Assembly: GCA_003615045.1 (NCBI GenBank)
Contig: ML014116.1
Location: 186,001-250,000, forward strand
Length of the DNA stretch: 64,000 nt
Direction: 5' to 3'
Origin: Caulochytrium protostelioides
Lineage: Eukaryota; Chytridiomycota; Caulochytriomycetes; Caulochytriales; Caulochytriaceae
In this document: positions 1 through 8,956 of the stretch, piece by piece
Layout of the letters: every line of letters starts with the position of its first letter
How positions within the stretch are numbered: position 1 is the first letter of the stretch
The notes under the pieces: generated by a model
The model's database searches: none
Told to the model about the DNA's origin: nothing
The model's input: only the letters and a program-made list of their open reading frames with translations
Position numbers and translations under genes: made by a program

Positions 1-504
1 ATGCCTTCGCAGAAACAAGTCACTCGAAGCCATCCACGGAAAAGTGTAAAAAAAAGCGCGCCAGGGGCTCCGTTCCGCGCAGGGCGCGACCCTCCATATG
101 GCGAAACATGCCGAGACAGGACGCGCTGGCTGTCTCGACCAGCGAGACGGCGTCGAAGTCCACGCCAGAACGCATCATCGCTCCACTCGTTCTCAGGCCT
201 ATATAAAATGAGCGTCGATGCGTTAGGTACCAGCGAGCAGGCGCTCGTCGACATGGTACTATTTACCGTCCACCGCATGATGAGTTAGTCGTCGAAGACG
301 CGTCTGTCGTTGCTCCACTCCCCAACACTCTCCCTCCCTCTCTCTCTCCCTCTCTGGACTCTCCCCCGCTCACAAACGCTCTGTCTCTCTCTCCCTCTCG
401 TCACCCAGGAAACGGCATCACTTTCCATCTCCCTTTCTAGCCGGTTCGCGTGCTTTTTTTTGTCGACGACCGCTCTGCGGTTCGCCACGCGCCAGACCGA
501 CGCC
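1..504. other. Left-edge intergenic region and 5' leader of the first secreted-protein gene
   Basis: No gene could be supported before the ATG at 505. The stretch holds a TATA box (200-207) and, from about 312 to 450, a long pyrimidine-rich tract (CTCTCC-type repeats) typical of a fungal 5' untranslated leader. The open frame over 1-288 is Arg/Ser-rich with no recognisable features and is not called. Confidence 0.5.
200..207 (+). promoter_or_regulatory. TATA box of the secreted-protein gene starting at 505
   Basis: The octamer TATATAAA lies in an otherwise GC-rich region 298 bp before the ATG and upstream of a pyrimidine-rich leader. Similar TATA elements precede the other secreted-protein genes in this window. 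Confidence 0.6.
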
Positions 505-2157
505 ATGGGGTTGTTGTTCGCGCGCATGCGCGCGCGCATGGGTGTTCAGCTGGTCGTGCTGGCACTGTGCCTCGTCGCTCTAGCCGGCCGCGGCGCCGTG
601 GGGCAGCCTCTGGCGGGCCCGCAGACGACGGCCATGATGCCCGCCGCGACCACGCCGACTCGCTCCGGCGCCGTGCATGCGGCCGCCGCTGTCTCCGCGG
701 GATCTCACATCGTGCGGGTGAAGCGCGGGCCGTCCGTGTCCATCAGCCAGCTTTGGCGCGAGCTGGCGCGTCTCACGGCGTATGAAAAGGTGACCCACTA
801 CTTCACTCCCTCCCAAAGCCCCGCTGCCTTTGTCCATGAGGTGCTCACGGACGACTTGCGCTCTGATTGGGAAACCTCCTTAACGAGCCCCCGCGCCAAC
901 CACAATGACGAATTTTTCTTCAACGAGGTGCACGAACTGGACGTCCCGAAGCTCTTTGAAGCATACCAGGCCTCACCGGTGACCTTCCAGCTGAATGATC
1001 AACCCATCTCCCACAGCGACCTGCTGTTCGACGAAGTGATGCCGGCGGTGCTGGCTTGGTACGCCATCGAGCTCAAGCGTCAGAACAAAAGGCTCTTCCC
1101 GGACATGAAAGACGAGCTGCGGAAGGACGTTATGGAACAACTCCAGGTACACGGCTGGGCGCTCGAGCAAGTCTTGGTGAAGCAAATGGAGGTTCGCGGT
1201 GAGTTCCAGGAGGCGCTCATCAAGCAAGGGAACTCAGTTGCCCAGCTGCTCAGGATCATCGAGCAGGAGATTCCGCACGTGTCCGAGTATGTTAATTTGG
1301 ACGGCACGAAGGTGCCCAACGAGCGGGACGTCGATCCCAGAATGTCTGACTTCACCTTTATTTCTGTGCCCTCGAGCGGCTCCCTTAACCAGATGGGTCT
1401 GGTGGACGATGGGCACTACCACTCTCACCGGCAGTCCTTCGACAGCTCCAACTTCGATGACGAAAATTTCGATGACCTGGTTGATAGCTCTGAAGGCCCT
1501 GCGGTGGCCGCGTTTGACCGACTCCTGTCCAGCCAATCGCCTGGATTCCTTGACGCATTCGTCCTTGACTTGATCAAGCGAAAACCTAGCCCTGATGCCG
1601 TGCTCGAACGCTGCATCACCCTCCTCCAGGCAGACACCGGTCTCTTCCGCAGCGGCGAGTGGGCGGATGCGAAAGTCTTTGTGCAAGACGCGAAGGTCGT
1701 TGCGCAGTTCAAAAACTGGCTGCAAAACCTGGCTAAACGATATGACGTGCCGCGGGGGTTCGATCCAGGCGCCCTCGGGAGGTCGACCCAAGAGGCCATT
1801 GCCGATTTCAAGAGCCACTGCACGGGGCACGGCACATCGAGCAAATCGCAGGTCGCGAGCCTCACCCAGGTCATCATGAAGTCCATCGACGCGCCCGTCG
1901 GGATCGAGGCGGCGCTCAAGGCACTCCGAGAGACGGTTAGCGCGCACCGCCCGACCGGGTCGGCATTCGCCTCGGCCGAGGCCTCTCCGCAGGGATCGGG
2001 GATCGACCTCACGAGTAGCTTCGAATTTCCTGGCCACCTCCGGCATCGCATCGAAGCCACAAAGCCAGACATAACTCCGGTGAAGACGAGACCGTCGGCG
2101 CCGACACCCCCCAGGTTTAGGGGTATGCGCCATTTTTTCAACCAGGTGCCGCACTAA
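505..2157 (+). CDS. Secreted pro-protein of unknown function with a Kex2-type site
   Basis: This 550-residue protein was not recognised as a known family. The ATG at 505 (context GACGCCATGG) was chosen because it puts a signal peptide at the start: a hydrophobic core VQLVVLALCLVALA at about residues 14-27. The open frame extends upstream only through leader sequence without an ATG. A variable Ala/Thr/Pro stretch is followed by RVKR at residues 71-74, a dibasic site of the kind Kex2/furin proteases cut, so the mature protein probably begins with GPSVS. The rest is soluble-looking and rich in amphipathic helices, with no obvious membrane segment or catalytic motif. Codon use is less GC-saturated than in the housekeeping genes. 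It converges on the ketopantoate reductase gene, with 198 bp between stop codons. Secretion is inferred from the signal peptide; function is unknown. Confidence 0.7.
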   Translation: MGLLFARMRARMGVQLVVLALCLVALAGRGAVGQPLAGPQTTAMMPAATTPTRSGAVHAAAAVSAGSHIVRVKRGPSVSISQLWRELARLTAYEKVTHYFTPSQSPAAFVHEVLTDDLRSDWETSLTSPRANHNDEFFFNEVHELDVPKLFEAYQASPVTFQLNDQPISHSDLLFDEVMPAVLAWYAIELKRQNKRLFPDMKDELRKDVMEQLQVHGWALEQVLVKQMEVRGEFQEALIKQGNSVAQLLRIIEQEIPHVSEYVNLDGTKVPNERDVDPRMSDFTFISVPSSGSLNQMGLVDDGHYHSHRQSFDSSNFDDENFDDLVDSSEGPAVAAFDRLLSSQSPGFLDAFVLDLIKRKPSPDAVLERCITLLQADTGLFRSGEWADAKVFVQDAKVVAQFKNWLQNLAKRYDVPRGFDPGALGRSTQEAIADFKSHCTGHGTSSKSQVASLTQVIMKSIDAPVGIEAALKALRETVSAHRPTGSAFASAEASPQGSGIDLTSSFEFPGHLRHRIEATKPDITPVKTRPSAPTPPRFRGMRHFFNQVPH

Positions 2158-2355
2158 CGCCCATGCCGCACGCGCCCACGCCCCCGGGGCCGCACCCTGG
2201 CTGCGGCGGTGATGTCTCTCTGTGGTGCCGTCGCCGACCGCAAGCCCTCCTCATCCTCTCGCTCTTCTCGAATATAAATTCTCCCAATAGAGAACCATCA
2301 GCACGTGCTCGACTTCGACACCGATGGCGCCGCCTCATGGTGGCGCCCTTCCGGA

Positions 2356-3744
2356 TTACAGCTTAGAGGCGCGGAGACCGCGACGGGCGGCCGCGTCGTC
2401 GGGGTCGGGGTCGGGGTCCTCCCCGCGGGCAGCGCGCGAGCGACGTGCGTCCTGCAGCGCCAGCATGGCATAGATGAGCTCGAGCCGCGGCATCGGGTAG
2501 CCCCAGCGCCGCGCCTCGCGCAGCGGCGCGCCCACAATCGCTTCGAGCTCGATCGGCCGCCCGGCCTCCCAGTCCTGCAGCATACTCGGCTTGGCGCCCG
2601 GATTGCGGCGCGTGTTGCGCAGAATCTGCTCGGGGGTCTTCATGGCGGCGGGGAGCCGGCGGCCGAAGCGGTGCGGGATAAAGCCGAGAATCTCGTCCAT
2701 CACGGCGTGAACGCTGGCGGCCATCCGGGGGTCAGCCGCCATCACGGCCGACGGCACGCCGCCGCACAGAATCGTCAGCGGGTTGAACGCGGCATTGATG
2801 GCCAGCTTGTGCCAGCGCAGCTGCTGGAGCTCCACGGCGTCGTGGACGGTAGCGTCCGGCACGCCCCCGGCATGCAGCATCGCGGCGAGGCGCACGGCGG
2901 CCATGTGGGTGTTGCGCTCGATCGTGGCGCGGCCCGCGGCGGCCTCGGCATCGACCGCCAGATCCTCGTCACCGTCCTCACGCGCCTGCACCTCGGGCGG
3001 CGTCTCGGGCGCGTGCGCGCGGCCCATGAACGGGCCCATCGACAGGCTCGTCCATCGGTGATGCCGGATGACACCCGCTGCCGTTTGCGCAGCACTGATC
3101 CGCGTCACGACGCTGATGATGGGCACGACGGGAAACGCATTCCGGAACGGCTGCTCGATCCCGACGCCGTTCTGCATCAGCACCAGGTGGGTCTCGTCAC
3201 TCACGAGCGGCGCCAGCGCGCTCAGCAGCGCCGCCTGCGCGGCCTCATCGGTCGTTGCTTTCGTGGCGATGATGATGTAGTCCCATGGCCGCGGCGGGGG
3301 CGCGGCGGCCGCGGCGCCAGCACCGGCCGAGGCTTGCGCGGCAGCTTCCAGCGAAGCAAACACGGCGGCCGGACGCCACGTCCACGTGCCGAACACAGGC
3401 GACGTGATGTGGAATCCGTTGGCGTGCACGGCGTCGTAGTTACTGCGACAGACGACGGCGACGTGCTGGTCCCGCTCGGGCGCATGCAAGCGACTGCCGT
3501 AGGTGGCGCCGACGGCGCCCGCGCCGACTAGAGTGCCCGTGGACGAGGGCCCAGGCCACGGCAGGTGAAGACGATCCAAGGCAGTGAGGGTGAGGACCGA
3601 GCCTCGCACAGATCGGCAGAGGGCCAGCAAGCGACCCGGCGATCTAGCGAGCGAGCAGGCGGGCGGGCGGGCGGGCGGGCATCGTCATGGGCACGATCGC
3701 TTCCTATCGACATCGGAGGGCGCCTTACCAATCAGGATCTGCAT
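2356..3744 (-). CDS. 2-dehydropantoate 2-reductase (ketopantoate reductase), two exons
   Basis: This enzyme reduces 2-dehydropantoate to pantoate with NADPH in pantothenate/CoA synthesis (ApbA/PanE family). Exon 2 (3527 down to 2356) lacks an ATG and starts after an acceptor CTCTAG. A 16-nt exon 1 at 3744-3729 ends at a GTAAGG donor. Splicing it in gives an N-terminus MQILIVGAGAVGATYG, a complete Rossmann first strand with the GxGxxG NADPH loop at residues 7-12. This exact fit is the main evidence for the intron. The spliced length is 395 residues. Further family signs are the segment DYIIIATKA, a conserved VLMQNGVG block, the helical C-terminal domain with HKLAINAAFNPLT carrying the likely catalytic Lys, and a late RPIELEAIVG motif. 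An Ala/Pro-rich insert lies near residues 75-85. It is divergent from tubulin cofactor C (770 bp between starts). Confidence 0.85.
3528..3728 (-). other. Intron of the ketopantoate reductase gene, containing a GGGC repeat
   Basis: This 201-nt intron runs from GTAAGG (3728) to CTCTAG (3528) in gene orientation. It contains (GGGC)5 at 3661-3680 on the + strand, so the transcript is C-rich there and the template strand could form a G-quadruplex. Confidence 0.8.
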
Positions 3745-4514
3745 GGCGGCGCTCGGACAAAGATTGATACGTGAGCGACAACGCGCGAGTAACAGTGTAA
3801 GAAAGCGAGTGACGCGACGAGAGAAGCGGATGGAAATCGTCAGAGCAGAGACCGCGCGAGGAGGTCGGCGTGGGAGGTCGAGAATAGCCCGCGGCGCCGT
3901 GATCCTAGTCGTGCTGCCGCAGACGACGTTCAGCCGGCGGCGTCGCACAGGGTCCACCGCGGCGGCCCTCGCGGCCTTCAGCAGCATGCTAGCATCGTGC
4001 CGACAGGCTCGTGCCGACGGCATCGCCTCGCTCGGTGTTCCGACCCCCGACTAGCGCGGCCCGCCACGCAGCACGGGTCGCGTCGTCACGGGCCGCGCGA
4101 CCGCGCCACCCCTCCTGCCTTCGGCGCCCCGTTGCCTGGCGCAAATGGACCCCGCCGCAGCAGCGGTGGTGGCGTCCGTCTCGCGCGACCCCCGGAGCGC
4201 GTGCCTTCGCTGCTGCGGCCACCGCTGCCGCGACCGCTGCCGCTGCCGCTGCCGCCAACGATAGCGCGCAGGAGCGGAGATGGCCGCTGTCAGCCGCCGA
4301 TGACGATCGCCAGCAGCTGCGATCAGCGGCGCTCGCGAGCGCTCCGCCGATCTTTCGTTCGGACGGCTTGTCGTCGGCGTTGCCGCAATTTCTGCCGCTG
4401 TCGCCATCGGCGCTCCCTTTGGAGACGCCAGTGCTGACCGTTGTCGCCGTCGGAGTCGCCGTCGGAGTCGCCGTCGTCTGGTCGCCCATCTTCCATCACC
4501 CACGGCCCGCAGCG
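3745..4514. other. Divergent intergenic region between ketopantoate reductase and tubulin cofactor C
   Basis: This region holds the shared upstream DNA of two diverging genes. An open frame runs into tubulin cofactor C from 4011, but its translation is Arg/Ala/Ser-rich and unlike the family, so it was left out. I see no clear TATA box. Confidence 0.5.
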
Positions 4515-5528
4515 ATGGCGGCGCTCGACTTGAGCCAGCGCTTCCACGACACCTTCGTGGCGGCCACGCAGGCGCTCGACGCTGCGATCCGCGCCTACGT
4601 CGACGCCGCGGCCGGCAATGGCACGGGCACCACGGCCGGGACCGCGCCGACCGCCGCCGCATACGCGCCGCTCGCGGCACAGCTGGCCCAGCTCCAGCAC
4701 GATCTCACGGACGCCACCGCGTTCCTGCCGCACTACGACCAGCGCAAGTATGGCGACCGCCTTGCCGCCCTGAACGCGGCGTTGGGCCCCCCGCCCCGGA
4801 CCAAGTTCGCCTTCAAGCGCCGTCCCGTCGCCGCGGCGCCCGCCGCGCCCGCCGCGTCCGCCGTGCCGCAGACGGCCGTCGACGTCGCCGCCGCGCAGAA
4901 CGACGATCTGTGCGTGCGGCTCACGGATCTGGTCGGCGAGACGCGCGTCGTCACGCTGGACCGGTCGGGCAGCGCGCGGCTCGTGAACCTGACCGACTGC
5001 ACCGTCGTTCTCCGCCCGCCGGCCACGGTTGGCCTCCCACCAACGGCAGCGCCGACGCTGATGGCCGCGCACCTGCAGCACCTGACGCGCTGCCGCGTGC
5101 TGCTCGGCCCTGTCTGCGGCAGCGTCATGGTCGAGGACTGCACCGACACCGACCTCGCGCTCGGCTGCCGCCAGCTCCGCATGCACGCGTCGCGGCGCGT
5201 CGCGACGACGCTGCATGCCGAGAGCGGGCCCATCATTGAGGACTGCGACGCGATGCGCTTCCTTGCCGCGGGGGACGTGTCGACCGAGGGCGGGAGCGAC
5301 GCCGACACGGACGCCAGCGCGGGCCTAGTGCTCGCCAGCCCACGGCATGGCTTGACCGGCGACAATCGCGGCGCGCACGTCCAGGACTTCTACTGGCTCC
5401 GGTCGACGCCCAGCCCGCACTGGTCCGTCATGGAGGCCGCCGCGGCCCGCAAGGCCCGTGCCGCGTGGCAAGCGCTTTGGCAGACCTCCCGCGGCGCTGC
5501 CGAGCCAGCCGCTACCGTCCGTGCGTAG
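4515..5528 (+). CDS. Tubulin-folding cofactor C (TBCC)
   Basis: TBCC is the GTPase-activating subunit of the tubulin-folding supercomplex: with cofactors D and E it triggers GTP hydrolysis by beta-tubulin and releases folded alpha/beta dimers in the cytosol. The 337-residue protein starts at the ATG at 4515 (AGCGATGGCG). Residues 1 to about 100 form the N-terminal helical (spectrin-like) tubulin-binding part, ending in YGDRLAALNAAL. After an Ala/Pro linker comes the C-terminal beta-helix TBCC/CARP domain: the repeats around LTRCRVLLGPVCGSVMVEDC, then LGCRQLRMH near residue 215-223 with the family's conserved Gln-x-Arg (arginine-finger) motif, then GPIIEDC. It closes with the characteristic VQDFYWLRSTPSPHWSVM. 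Length and order match the family. A decayed Fanzor element begins within about 100 bp of the stop. Confidence 0.88.
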   Translation: MAALDLSQRFHDTFVAATQALDAAIRAYVDAAAGNGTGTTAGTAPTAAAYAPLAAQLAQLQHDLTDATAFLPHYDQRKYGDRLAALNAALGPPPRTKFAFKRRPVAAAPAAPAASAVPQTAVDVAAAQNDDLCVRLTDLVGETRVVTLDRSGSARLVNLTDCTVVLRPPATVGLPPTAAPTLMAAHLQHLTRCRVLLGPVCGSVMVEDCTDTDLALGCRQLRMHASRRVATTLHAESGPIIEDCDAMRFLAAGDVSTEGGSDADTDASAGLVLASPRHGLTGDNRGAHVQDFYWLRSTPSPHWSVMEAAAARKARAAWQALWQTSRGAAEPAATVRA

Positions 5529-5569
5529 TGTCCTCCGCAGTGCCCTTCTGCACCATCTTTTTTTGTATA

Positions 5570-7420
5570 TCACCCATATTGAGTTTAACGTGGTCGGCCA
5601 TCTGTTGACCCAATGCGCACACCAATCTTCGGTGGTGCCCCCCAGGGGTCCCCCACCGAAGCAGCGAGCATTTTGGTTCAGTGTCGGATGAGCTTGCCGA
5701 CCTTGGACTGCCATCTGGTTTGCCCGGGGATGCGGCACAGCGCTATTGACCTGTCCGGTAAGGCCAGGCCTGCGGCGGATGTTCAACGCGGCATTGAGGT
5801 CGCGGTTCACCAACTTGCTGTGGGTGGCTTCATGGCCGTTGGTGGCTTCATACCACAGCAAGCCACGAACCGTGGTTCCCTGGCGCCGGCGTTGGCCGGA
5901 TTTCAGGACCGTACTCGTCTGGGCGTCCACCCGGATCTTGCCGACCGAGGTGGCCAGCGTGCGCGCGGCCGCGGAAGCACCCGCGCGAGCACTGCGGGGT
6001 AGTTTAATCTGCGTCGGCGCCGTCGAGCGAGCGCCAGTCCGGGTATTGCCGGCCGGGTTGGCCGTAGACGCGGTTTGGGGAACGCTTGCCCGGGACGTGC
6101 GAGCGACACCTTCGTTGGGTCCGGGGCCTTCACCTTCGTCATGATCTCGTTCGCCTCGGCACGCAGCTGAGTCGTTTGGAACTCGTCGACCATGACCGTG
6201 CGGAAGCGCTGGGCACACGTCTGGTACGCGCGAGCGGTTGGAACCGAGATCTCGCCCTTGCTGCCGGGGGCAAACTTGGCTGCGCCATATGCGATCACCA
6301 CCTCAGCGACGACGGGCTCCATCGCCGCAGCTTGCCTCCGTATAGCCCAGGCGCTGGCGCGCCCAGCGCGGCTTCATAAACTCGGCCCACAACGGCTCGT
6401 CCATAACGAGCCACACCTCCAGGAAGCGGTGGTGCGCGTCGAGCGCTGTGCCCTTGGAGCTCACCCCCGACAGCCGCAGCAGCGGCTCTTTCAGATGGCG
6501 CTGCCACGTCTCTGACTGCTTTGGGTGGCTTTCATGCCGGCTTCCACATTGTATTGCCTTCGACTCAACTTCCAGCTGACGACCTGGCCTTGGGGCCCCC
6601 CACCATGGCCATAAAGAAGATGGTGCGGCCCGGGTCGTTCCCGATGATGCAGTAGTCATCCAGGCTCTTTGCCAAAGGTTTGTGGGTCAGATCGGCGCCA
6701 ACTCCCGGGGAGTTGACCAGATTCAGGTTGCCTACCGGAGGGTGCTTGGTCTGAGGCGGGCCGTTTTTCGGACGCTGCTCAGCCTGATCGGGGCTGACGA
6801 GCAAGGGGTTCGTAGCCCCGGGGGTCACAGCGTGACAATCGGCACGACGTCGGCCACCTTCTTCTTTCGCACGAAGTGGATGCACATGCTCGTCCCGTCG
6901 CTGCCGATGGTGCCGGTGAACGTGTGGTTCTTGCCTTCCAGCTGGCGGAACGCCAGGGTGGCCGCCCATTGCTCTGGCGGGGTCATGACCTTTAAGGTCT
7001 TGCGGGTGCAGGTCACCCGCTTGAGCTCCATCAACAGTGACATGGCCGCACTGCGGCGACACCCCCACCGAGGCGCTCGTCCAGGCGTCGCAGGGCAAGC
7101 TGAAAGTTCTATCAGTAGGGTCATGCGCGGGTGCACCACGGGGTTTCAGAGCAGGGGCGGCGTGATGTGTGAACGACTCGGACGAGCCTGGACCCTTTCG
7201 CGGAGAAAGGCTCTCCGCGGGCGCAGCATGGGCTGCTCCGAACAAGGGCTCTCTCGCAATTCGGCCTAATGAGGCTCCGGTAACAAGGGAGCGAGCAACA
7301 AGCTCCGCCGAACAAGCGAATACGCAACACCGCTAGATCCCTGGATGCGAGGCCACGAAGTCGGCGCTCCAGTATAAAGGGCTGTCCAGATCGCCCTGAT
7401 CTGGCCATGACCACGAAGTG
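5570..7420 (-). mobile_element. Decayed Fanzor (eukaryotic TnpB-like) element, copy 1
   Basis: The element's coding strand is minus, so its 3' end faces the tubulin cofactor C stop codon. The low-coordinate end, about 5570-5800, is shared with both ends of copy 2 near 20.4-21.7 kb; it includes a C-rich block around 5637 and the string GGTTCAGTGTCGGAT near 5676. The high-coordinate end could not be fixed: homology to copy 2 stops near 6900, but protein-like sequence continues in the minus frames to about 7140 and perhaps 7410. No target duplication was recognised. A Fanzor is the eukaryotic RNA-guided nuclease relative of IS200/605 TnpB. The assignment rests on the RuvC motifs described in the pseudogene entry. 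Confidence 0.6.
5690..7139 (-). pseudogene. Fanzor-type nuclease pseudogene, copy 1
   Basis: Fragments in several minus frames follow the Fanzor/TnpB order. In gene order these are an N-terminal segment ending SDGTSMCIHFVRKKK (about 6830-6900), a RuvC-I-like block with NDPGR (about 6630-6655), and a helical region WQRHLKEPLLRL...DAHHRFLEV (about 6420-6520). Then comes the RuvC-II region: IAYGAAKFAPGSKGE, then RAYQTCAQRF and MVDEFQTTQ (about 6165-6310). The RuvC-III block VNRDLNAALNIRR follows (about 5780-5820). At least three frameshifts or stops separate them, so no full-length protein can be made. The 'DEF.TT' and 'NRD.NAA.NI' motifs are hallmarks of this superfamily. What I infer is that the element is nuclear and inactive; the motifs themselves are directly visible. 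Confidence 0.65.
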
Positions 7421-8849
7421 GACTCTTGAGCAGCTAGACTCACTGGGCCCCGTTACCGGTACCTCTCTATCTTATGCTTTTAGCCTTATACATCCGTCTT
7501 TACGCCAAGCCACCTCGTGTGACGAAAATCCGACGACGTTTTGGAGGAGATGCGGGGTAGCCTGTTCTTCTTGCCGATTACTATCTAGTGAGTATAGTCC
7601 ACGTATCCGAAATGCAACTGCGGTCAAGCTCCCAATAATCCAACATGTCCAGCACGAACCTGGAAGAACCCCGAGGAAATAACGCGATTAGCCGTTCTGC
7701 CGACGCCAACAGAGGCATGGCCGACGTATGGGCCCAAGAAGCGGGGCAAGACGGCGTGTGAGACGACGATCGGGATGGCAAGCAGGCTAACGAGCCCGAT
7801 TGCTCAAGAAATCATGAAAAAATCAAAGTAAGGATGGGAGAAGGACGGGAAGCGGAAGGGCCCACGAAACAGCGAGCAAGACGAGGAACGAGGCGATCTC
7901 GAGATTATTAATCGACGAGCTCGGGATCTTGCGGGCCCGATGGTCCAAAAAAACTCGGTCAGAGAGTCGCCGAGCGGGTTGGCGCGGGGCTACGAGCGAA
8001 TATGTTTGTACCCTCTATGAGGGTACGCATGACCGGTAGATGATGTTTGCAAACTTGGAGGTCAGGCCCTGAACCCGAATTTGCCTCAACAAAGGCCTGT
8101 GCATGAGGCGCCGCAGGCGGCGATGTCTTATCATTGTGCTTCATGTCCGACTTCGGGTTTTGACTTCGGCCTGCGGTTCATGAGTCATGTTGTGCCGCCT
8201 CGCCGTCGCCGTTTGCGGGGCCGATTCGGTGATACCGAAAGGGTCTGAACGTCGTACCACGGGGGGATGGGTGCCATTACGTGCGGGGGCCGGGCGGTGC
8301 CGAAGGACGCTGTCGAAGGACGGTCGACAAGTTCACCTCGCGGCTTATCCGAAACAAAAAGAAAAGTCCGAAGGGATATCATCTCACATCGCCGCCGTCA
8401 CGCTCGTGGCGCAGCGATGACCACGGGCTGCGGCGGCGCCCCACGCCACAGGAGCGACGGAAGGGCGAGAGGGCCTCCGCAGCGCTGCCTTCCGCGCCGC
8501 CGGCAACGGAACCACCGCCGCGTCGCCGCGTCGGCCAGCGTGCCCAGCGAGGGGTGCCAGCGACCGCCGCCAGGCCATGTACGGCGTCGACGCGCGCGGC
8601 GTCCGCGGCCGATCGCGTTCGCCTCGGCGATCATCATCGGAGCGGCCGCCGCGTGCCGGTCGTCCCGTCGCTTGGCGGCGATCCTCGCCGCTGCGGCGGC
8701 CGCGGCCGCCATGGGAGGGACGGCGTCGCGCGATCCGCCACGGGCGAGGCGGCGTCCGGCGTCGGGCGTCCGGCGTCCGGCGGTGCTGCGAAGCCGACGT
8801 GGACGACGCGTCCGCCGAGCGCCTCGAGGTCACCGCGTCCGCTGTCGCC
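7421..8849. other. Intergenic region between the Fanzor relic and KICS2
   Basis: No gene could be supported. The first half (to about 8250) has lower GC than the surroundings and only short frames. The second half is GC-rich, with Arg-rich frames running into the KICS2 homologue; it probably holds that gene's promoter and leader. Confidence 0.4.
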
Positions 8850-8924
8850 ATGACCGAGCTTCCGGGACGGCCCGCGACGGCCTTACCGACGCCCGCGACG
8901 CCGGCCCCCGCTACCCAGGCCCAC

Positions 8925-8956
<32 letters not shown>

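Noticed and set aside
1234-2154. 306-codon open frame antisense to the first secreted protein
   Set aside because: Its composition (Arg, Val, His-rich) is what the complement of the plus-strand gene would give; there is no family motif, whereas the sense frame has a signal peptide.
2305-3531. 408-codon plus-strand frame over the ketopantoate reductase gene
   Set aside because: It is the antisense shadow of a gene with clear family motifs and is Arg/His/Gly-rich.
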